Positions 52,425-57,252 of a stretch of DNA of 57,252 nucleotides are shown piece by piece (within the stretch, counting starts at the first letter, position 1; every line of letters begins with the position of its first letter). Source of the stretch: Bifidobacterium cebidarum (GTDB lineage Bacteria > Actinomycetota > Actinomycetes > Actinomycetales > Bifidobacteriaceae). The DNA lies in the NCBI RefSeq assembly GCF_009193305.1, contig NZ_WBVS01000012.1, positions 1 through 57,252 of the forward strand, written 5' to 3'. The notes below the pieces were generated by a model. That model worked only from the letters and a program-made list of their open reading frames with translations. It was not told the origin of the DNA and ran no database searches. A program made the position numbers and the translations under genes.

Positions 52425-52460
52425 AAACAGCCCGATGGGAATAAAACCATCGGGCTGTTT
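52425..52460 (+). terminator. Second hairpin upstream of GH13
   Basis: A perfect 14-bp stem (52425-52438 with 52447-52460) with loop GAATAAAA. It has the same ACAGCCCG core as the hairpin 180 bases upstream. The 321-base gap 52194-52514 also contains two copies of CCGTAATT behind short GC stems (near 52310-52340 and 52384-52407). No gene was seen in it. Confidence 0.7.
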
Positions 52461-52514
52461 CAATAATTACCAAGCAGTAATAATCAATGATGATTTACCA
52501 GAAAGGCCACAACG

Positions 52515-54338
52515 ATGACTAACGCACAGCGCATCGAAATCCCCGATTCCGTTCGTACCAACGGCGCCACCCCGAATCCATGGTGGTCCAACGCCGTGGT
52601 CTATCAGGTGTACCCGCGCTCCTTCCAGGACACTAATGGCGATGGCCTGGGCGATATCAAAGGCATCACCTCGCGCCTCGATTACTTGGCCGATCTCGGC
52701 GTAGATGTGGTCTGGCTGTCCCCGGTCTACAAGTCCCCGCAGGACGACAACGGTTACGACATCTCCGATTATCAGGACATCGATCCGCTCTTCGGCTCCC
52801 TCGAAGACATGGACGAGCTGCTGGCCGAAGCCCACAAGCGTGGTCTGAAGATCGTGATGGATCTGGTCGTGAACCACACCTCCGACGAGCACGCCTGGTT
52901 CCAGGCTTCCAAGGACAAGAACGACCCACATGCCGACTGGTACTGGTGGCGTCCGGCCCGTCCGGGCTTCGAACCCGGCACCCCGGGGGCTGAGCCGAAC
53001 CAGTGGGGCTCCTACTTCGGTGGGTCCGCTTGGGAATACTGCCCGGAGCGTGGCGAATACTTCTTCCACCAGTACTCCAAGAAGCAGCCTGATTTGAACT
53101 GGGAGAACCCGGCTGTGCGTCACGCCGTGTACGACATGATGAACTGGTGGATGGATCGCGGCATCGACGGCTTCCGCATGGACGTCATCACCCAGATTTC
53201 TAAGACCATCGATAAGAATGGCAAGCTGCCGGGCGAACCGGGCTCTGAAATCGAGGATTACCCGGTTGGTCCTGAGGGCTATTCTTCCCCGTTCCCGTGG
53301 TGCTCGGACGGTCCGCGCGTGGATGAGTTCCTTGCTGAAATGCGTCGTGAAGTCTTCGAGAAGCGCGAGGGCTACATGAACGTGGGCGAGGCTCCGGGCG
53401 TGGTCCCGGCCCGCAACGAGCACATCACTGACCCAGCCAACCGCGAACTGGATATGCTGTTCCTCTTCGACCACGTTGGTGTGGACCAGAAGCCGACTTC
53501 CAAGTGGGACGTTGTGCCGTTCGAAGTCAAGAACCTGCGCGAGAAGATGGCCGGTCAGCAGGAGGCCGTAAAGAACGCCGGCTGGGCCAGCCTGTTCTTC
53601 TGCAACCATGATCAGCCACGCGTGGTCTCCCGTTGGGGCGATGACACCACCGAGGAGAACCGTGTGCTGTCCGCCAAGGCCTTCGGTCTGCTGCTCCACA
53701 TGCACCGCGGCACCCCATACATCTACCAGGGCGAAGAGCTCGGTATGACTGGCGCACACTTCAAGAGCCTCGATCAGTACCGTGATCTGGAGGCTCTGAA
53801 CGCCTACCGTCAACGTGTGGAAGAGGCCAAGATTCAAACTCCTGAATCGATGATGGACGCCCTCGAGCTCATCGGCCGCGATAACGCCCGTACCCCGATG
53901 CAGTGGGATGGTTCGAAGTACGCCGGCTTCACTTCGCCGGATGCCGCCACTGAACCATGGATTTCCGTGAATCCGAACCATGCGGAAATCAACGCGGCCA
54001 GCGAATTCGACGACCCGAGCTCCGTCTACTCGTTCTACAAGCAGCTCATCGCACTGCGTCACGAGAAGGCGGTGATTGCCGCCGGCGAGTGGAACCTCAT
54101 CGACGCCGACGACGAGCACGTATACGCCTTCACCCGTACGCTGGGCAAGGATCGCTTGCTGGTGGTGGTCAACCTGTCTGGCCGTACGGTCGATTTGCCG
54201 CACGATGCCGCCGAACTGGCCGCAGCTGGCGTCACCGAGCCGGATGTGCTGATCAGCAACTATGACGCTAGCCACACGGTCGTATCCCTCGCCAACAACG
54301 AGCTCGACCCGTGGGAGGCCGCCGTCATCCAGCTGTAA
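52515..54338 (+). CDS. GH13 alpha-glucosidase (oligo-1,6-glucosidase-like)
   Basis: A 607-residue cytoplasmic GH13 (subfamily 31-like) enzyme. Conserved regions: DLVVNHTS, GFRMDVIT (nucleophile D223), MNVGEAPG (acid/base E292) and FCNHDQPR (D366). Valine 224 after the nucleophile is the residue associated with alpha-1,6 preference in isomaltase and oligo-1,6-glucosidases, whereas alpha-1,4 enzymes carry Thr or Ala; that gives the predicted specificity. Sucrose from raffinose breakdown is also possible. A clear AGAAAGG site precedes ATG. It is the last gene of the importer unit but sits behind a 321-base structured gap, so it may be differentially expressed. Confidence 0.93.
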   Translation: MTNAQRIEIPDSVRTNGATPNPWWSNAVVYQVYPRSFQDTNGDGLGDIKGITSRLDYLADLGVDVVWLSPVYKSPQDDNGYDISDYQDIDPLFGSLEDMDELLAEAHKRGLKIVMDLVVNHTSDEHAWFQASKDKNDPHADWYWWRPARPGFEPGTPGAEPNQWGSYFGGSAWEYCPERGEYFFHQYSKKQPDLNWENPAVRHAVYDMMNWWMDRGIDGFRMDVITQISKTIDKNGKLPGEPGSEIEDYPVGPEGYSSPFPWCSDGPRVDEFLAEMRREVFEKREGYMNVGEAPGVVPARNEHITDPANRELDMLFLFDHVGVDQKPTSKWDVVPFEVKNLREKMAGQQEAVKNAGWASLFFCNHDQPRVVSRWGDDTTEENRVLSAKAFGLLLHMHRGTPYIYQGEELGMTGAHFKSLDQYRDLEALNAYRQRVEEAKIQTPESMMDALELIGRDNARTPMQWDGSKYAGFTSPDAATEPWISVNPNHAEINAASEFDDPSSVYSFYKQLIALRHEKAVIAAGEWNLIDADDEHVYAFTRTLGKDRLLVVVNLSGRTVDLPHDAAELAAAGVTEPDVLISNYDASHTVVSLANNELDPWEAAVIQL

Positions 54339-54377
54339 ATTGGCTGGCGGCCAGCGGTAAACCGGCCAACAGATAGG

Positions 54378-54571
54378 TATCTCGCCTGCGAGGGGTTGAT
54401 TTCCGCCTACCGGAAGGTCTATCTCCTTTACAAGGGGTTGTATATCGCGTGAGCCCTGAGTATGAATGTTGCAATATCAGCGTTCATACTCAGGGTTTTG
54501 CGCTATAGGAACCCCTCGTAAAGCAGATAGATGTCTTTCAACATTGAAATCAACCCCTCATAAGCGAGATA
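54378..54571. repeat. 194-nt nested imperfect palindrome
   Basis: Outer arms: 54378-54385 with 54564-54571 (8 bp) and 54390-54403 with 54546-54559 (14 bp). Middle arms: 54418-54424 with 54525-54531, 54426-54431 with 54518-54523 and 54433-54439 with 54510-54516. Inner arms: 54454-54466 with 54483-54495 (13 bp), followed by TTTTG. The whole gap between GH13 and ilvA can fold as one long hairpin. The inner part works as a terminator. Confidence 0.8.
54454..54499 (+). terminator. Terminator at the centre of the palindrome
   Basis: A 13-bp stem CCCTGAGTATGAA/TTCATACTCAGGG with a 16-base loop and TTTT on its 3' side. It ends the GH13 transcript. Confidence 0.75.
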
Positions 54572-54606
54572 TCGAGATATCCAGCGTTCTTCGGCGGTCC
54601 GCCGCC

Positions 54607-54612
54607 TACAAT
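54607..54612 (+). promoter_or_regulatory. -10 box placed for a leaderless ilvA transcript
   Basis: TACAAT ends 8 bases before ATG 54621. There is no Shine-Dalgarno sequence. Confidence 0.5.
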
Positions 54613-54620
54613 TACCCACT

Positions 54621-55886
54621 ATGGAACAAAAGGACGTTTTGAAAGCGCTGCAACGTGATCACGCAGCGGAACTGAAGCTCGCCGCCGAACGACTCAAGGG
54701 CACCGCCCGCCACACGGAAATCATTCCCTCCCCAACGTTGAGTGAAATGACGGGCCATGAGATTCTCCTGAAGCCCGAAAACCTCCAGGTCACCGGTTCG
54801 TTCAAGATTCGCGGTGCCTACAACAAGATCGCATCCCTCACCGAAGAGCAGCTTTCTCACGGCATCGTCACCGCTTCCGCCGGCAACCACGCCCAAGGTG
54901 TGGCATATGCCGCTCGCGAACGCGGTGCCAAGGCCACCATCTGCATGCCGCAGATCACCCCGCCGCTCAAGGTGGATGCCACCAAGGCCTATGGCGCCGA
55001 CGTGGTGCTCTACGGTGATGTGTTCGATGAAGCCGCCGCCCATGCCGCCGAACTCGCCAAAACCGAAGGCATGATTTACGTGCCGCCGTTCGATGACTAC
55101 GAGGTTATCTGCGGCCAGGGCACCATTGGCTTGGAAATCCTCGAAGATGTGCCGAACGTCACCGACGTGGTCGTGCCGCTTGGCGGCGGCGGCCTCGGCG
55201 CCGGCGTGGCGCTCGCCATCAAGACGTTCAAGCCGGAAGTGCGTGTGATCGGCGCCATTCCGGAAGGCAGCCTTGCCTGGAAGAACTCGTTCGCTGCCGG
55301 CCGCGTCACCGAAGCCGATCAGGTGGTGACCTCCGCGGAAGGCGTCGCTGTCAAGCACCCGGGCGACCTGCCGTATGCGCTGCTCAATGAATTCCTTGAT
55401 GATCTCGTCACTGTTACCGAGCGAGATATCAACGAGATGATTCTGCTCATGCTCGAAAAGCACAAGCTTGTGGTCGAGGCCGCCGGTGCCGTGTCTCTGG
55501 CCGCGCTGGAGCACTTGAACCTGCGCTCCCGCAAGTTTGCTGCCGCGTCCGGCCCGCATGTGGTGGTGCCGATTATGTCCGGCGGCAACATCGATACGGT
55601 CACGATGGGTGCCGTGATTCAAAAGGGCATGATTGCCCGCGGCCGCATTATGAACTTCGAGGTCGAGCTTCCCGATACGCCGGGCCAGCTGGTTAAGGTT
55701 GCTACGCTGCTCGCCAAGGAACGTGCGAACGTGATTGCCCTTGATCACGATCAGTTCAAGGCATCCGGCCATTACACCAACGCGGTGTCGCTCGGCGTCA
55801 CGGTCGAGACCAACGGCCCGGACCACATCGATCGTATCCTTGCCGCGCTCAAGGAAGCCGGCTTCCAGCCCAAGCGCATTTACTGA
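54621..55886 (+). CDS. ilvA: Threonine dehydratase (ammonia-lyase)
   Basis: A 421-residue PLP enzyme that deaminates threonine to 2-oxobutanoate, the first step of isoleucine synthesis. The PLP lysine K62 lies in GSFKIRGAYNK, with SAGNHAQG and GGGGLGAG (phosphate-binding loop). A single ACT-like regulatory domain (about 335-421: FEVELPDTPGQLVKVATLL) makes it like the TdcB/actinobacterial IlvA class rather than the longer two-ACT E. coli form. It is cytoplasmic. It stands alone. Whether it serves biosynthesis or threonine catabolism is not decided by sequence. Confidence 0.94.
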   Translation: MEQKDVLKALQRDHAAELKLAAERLKGTARHTEIIPSPTLSEMTGHEILLKPENLQVTGSFKIRGAYNKIASLTEEQLSHGIVTASAGNHAQGVAYAARERGAKATICMPQITPPLKVDATKAYGADVVLYGDVFDEAAAHAAELAKTEGMIYVPPFDDYEVICGQGTIGLEILEDVPNVTDVVVPLGGGGLGAGVALAIKTFKPEVRVIGAIPEGSLAWKNSFAAGRVTEADQVVTSAEGVAVKHPGDLPYALLNEFLDDLVTVTERDINEMILLMLEKHKLVVEAAGAVSLAALEHLNLRSRKFAAASGPHVVVPIMSGGNIDTVTMGAVIQKGMIARGRIMNFEVELPDTPGQLVKVATLLAKERANVIALDHDQFKASGHYTNAVSLGVTVETNGPDHIDRILAALKEAGFQPKRIY

Positions 55887-55917
55887 TAACTCATTTTGCG
55901 CGTGATAGCCGCGAAAG

Positions 55918-55991
55918 GCTGTGGCACGATATTCCCGACATAATCAAGGCCGTTCGGCTGAGATTACGGTCGGAAACATCACGCCACAGCC
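55918..55991. other. Weak inverted repeat between convergent ilvA and Sir2 genes
   Basis: GGCTGTGGC (55918-55926) pairs with GCCACAGCC (55983-55991) across 56 bases. A possible weak bidirectional terminator. Confidence 0.35.
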
Positions 55992-56050
55992 CTTCGCTCT
56001 GTTCTGCGAATACTACGTTCGGCGTAGTGTCAATACGAGGCGATTATCGA

Positions 56051-56806
56051 TTACTGTGCTGCCGCAATCGTCTCATCCACCAGTTTGGGCAGCGCCACTG
56101 CGATGTCTTCGTGAATCAGTCGCGTGGCCAGTCGGTCATACTGCGTGCGTCCCATGTTCATGATGGTGATTGGCACGCCCGCCTGCGCGGCGACCGGCAC
56201 GATGCTTGCCGCCGGGTACACCTCCAATGTGGAGCCGATAACCCACAGTTCGTCAGCCTTGGTGGCACGGTCGTACGACTTCTCCATCGCGCCGTCCGGC
56301 AGCGCTTCGCCGAAATACACCACATCCGTTTTGATGATGCCGTTGCATGGCATATCGCCGTGGTACTTGAGCTTGCGATGGCAGTGCGGATCAGGTTCCT
56401 CATCCAGCCGCGCCATGATGTCCGCGGTGTTGTACTTCTGGTGGCACTTCATGCAATGCGAAGTACCGATGGTGCCGTGCAGGTTGACAATGATGTCTGG
56501 GCTATTGCCTGCCTTCTCGTGCAATGCATCGAAATTCTGCGTAGCCAGCAAGGTGAGCATGCCGGCCTTCTCGAGTTTGACTAGTGCCTTATGTGCGGCG
56601 CCCGGTTGTGCATTCCATACCGGTGACTCTTTCTGCCAACGCCAGGAGTATTCGCGATCCTCCTTGTTGGCCATAAACAAGTCGATGTCATAGACGCTGG
56701 TTTGCTCAGGGTGCTTGGTCCAAACACCATCCGGTCCGCGGAAGTCAGGAATGCCGGCAGAAGTCGAGATGCCAGCGCCGGTCAATACTGCGATTTTCTT
56801 AGTCAT
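56051..56806 (-). CDS. Sir2-family NAD-dependent protein deacylase
   Basis: A 251-residue sirtuin that removes acyl groups from lysines using NAD+. GAGISTSAGIPDFRG binds NAD, TQNFDALHEKAG and NLHGTIG (catalytic histidine) follow. The zinc module has CMKC then a wider second pair (C at PHCHRK and MPCNG, about ten residues apart rather than two to four), which is unusual. ATG 56806 has no Shine-Dalgarno site, but TATACC (56819-56814) lies 7 bases upstream, so the mRNA may be leaderless. A longer frame to 56980 lacks family residues. Confidence 0.92.
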   Translation of the reverse strand: MTKKIAVLTGAGISTSAGIPDFRGPDGVWTKHPEQTSVYDIDLFMANKEDREYSWRWQKESPVWNAQPGAAHKALVKLEKAGMLTLLATQNFDALHEKAGNSPDIIVNLHGTIGTSHCMKCHQKYNTADIMARLDEEPDPHCHRKLKYHGDMPCNGIIKTDVVYFGEALPDGAMEKSYDRATKADELWVIGSTLEVYPAASIVPVAAQAGVPITIMNMGRTQYDRLATRLIHEDIAVALPKLVDETIAAAQ

Positions 56807-57032
56807 GACTACAGGTATACCCGGTTTCGATGAACGGGAGGTGATGGATTCGGACGCGATACTTCCTGAATTGACGAGAATGTGTCTCATATTTCTGGAT
56901 TTGTTCAATCCAAGGACACGTTGAAGGCGTATGTTGTGCGTAGCAGAGCGTTGGAAGATTAAAATGGCTCTGTGCGACACGCCGAGGGAGGCGCGCTATG
57001 ATGCCGTTTCCCAGAGTCTTTCGCGCCCTGAT

Positions 57033-57061
57033 TTGCGTTTGTTTTGGTTGTCGTGTAAGTT
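57033..57061 (+). promoter_or_regulatory. Candidate promoter of a downstream rRNA operon
   Basis: TTGCGT (57033-57038), a 17-bp spacer and TAAGTT (57056-57061). Nothing resembling a gene lies between the Sir2 start and here. Confidence 0.45.
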
Positions 57062-57252
57062 ATTCACCTGTTGCCGCTCGGCACGGCGGGTTCCGGTTCC
57101 TGATGGTTCGGGGGTTGGCTTGCTGGTGTGGTGGTGGTTTGAGAACTCAAGAGCGTGTTTGTACTACTTCTTTATAGTCAATGATTGCCAGCTTGCTGCC
57201 AGCCTGGCCGGTTTGGTCGGGTGCCCTAGCGGGTTGAATGGCGGTGAGGTTT
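57062..57252 (+). other. Probable leader of a second rRNA operon (16S not reached)
   Basis: G/T-rich sequence with TTTGAGAACTCAAGAGCG and a following TTTATAGTCAATGATTG segment resembles the spacer and leader sequences of actinobacterial rRNA operons. No open frame is supported. The window ends before any mature rRNA begins, so this identification rests on resemblance only. Confidence 0.5.

Overview
The window looks like a Bifidobacterium chromosome, most probably B. longum or a close relative. The identification rests on protein content (a sugar ABC-importer-rich genome with GH36, GH13, GH32 and GH3 enzymes, an actinobacterial dUMP-forming dCTP deaminase and a DUF4032 kinase-like protein), on high GC with strong Shine-Dalgarno sites, and on an aga/ROK/ABC/alpha-glucosidase cluster arranged like the known bifidobacterial raffinose locus. 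The first ~80 bases are the 3' end of a 5S rRNA. The last ~220 bases look like the promoter and leader of a second rRNA operon in the same orientation, so the window is an inter-rrn segment.

Layout: (1) 1-3.5 kb: rrn terminators, a GH3 glycosidase translationally coupled to a GtrA-like membrane protein. (2) 3.6-8.0 kb: class Ib ribonucleotide reductase nrdHIE, under a pair of NrdR boxes, and nrdF, preceded by a 25-bp perfect inverted repeat. (3) 8.0-11.6 kb, minus strand: a family 2 glycosyltransferase and an AgrC/AgrA-like LytTR two-component system. (4) 11.9-18.4 kb: a stand-alone sugar-ABC ATPase, a DUF4032 protein, a TrmH-type RNA methyltransferase, an MFS transporter, an esterase and an AraC remnant. 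(5) 18.4-26.6 kb: a divergent catabolic locus with GH32 and GH91 (inulin fructotransferase / difructose-anhydride family) facing an ABC importer and a LacI regulator. (6) 26.7-33.5 kb, minus strand: a second ABC importer with LacI and GH36 alpha-galactosidase. (7) 34-47.5 kb: P-type cation ATPase, a membrane protein with TQxF repeats, dcd, a candidate small RNA, membrane proteins, esterase, TauE-like permease, Na+/H+ antiporter and tadA. (8) 45.2-54.3 kb: the raffinose / isomalto-oligosaccharide cluster (GH36, ROK, ABC importer, GH13). (9) 54.6-56.8 kb: ilvA and a Sir2 deacylase.

How the genes fit together: three importers each have a lipoprotein and two permeases but no ATPase gene beside them. 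The single ATPase at 11912-13039 is the obvious shared energiser. Each importer sits with intracellular glycosidases and its own LacI or ROK regulator, which is the usual bifidobacterial import-then-hydrolyse strategy. The most interesting unit is the GH91/GH32/importer/LacI locus. Both enzymes lack a signal peptide, and the two divergent promoters carry matching operators over their -35 boxes, suggesting uptake and intracellular cleavage of difructose anhydride or inulin-type fructans. Non-coding structure is also rich: a 21-bp repeat family in two convergent gaps, a 194-nt nested palindrome before ilvA, a possible CU-rich small RNA near 39.5 kb, and eight genes whose -10 box sits 6-8 nt before the start codon, suggesting leaderless mRNAs.
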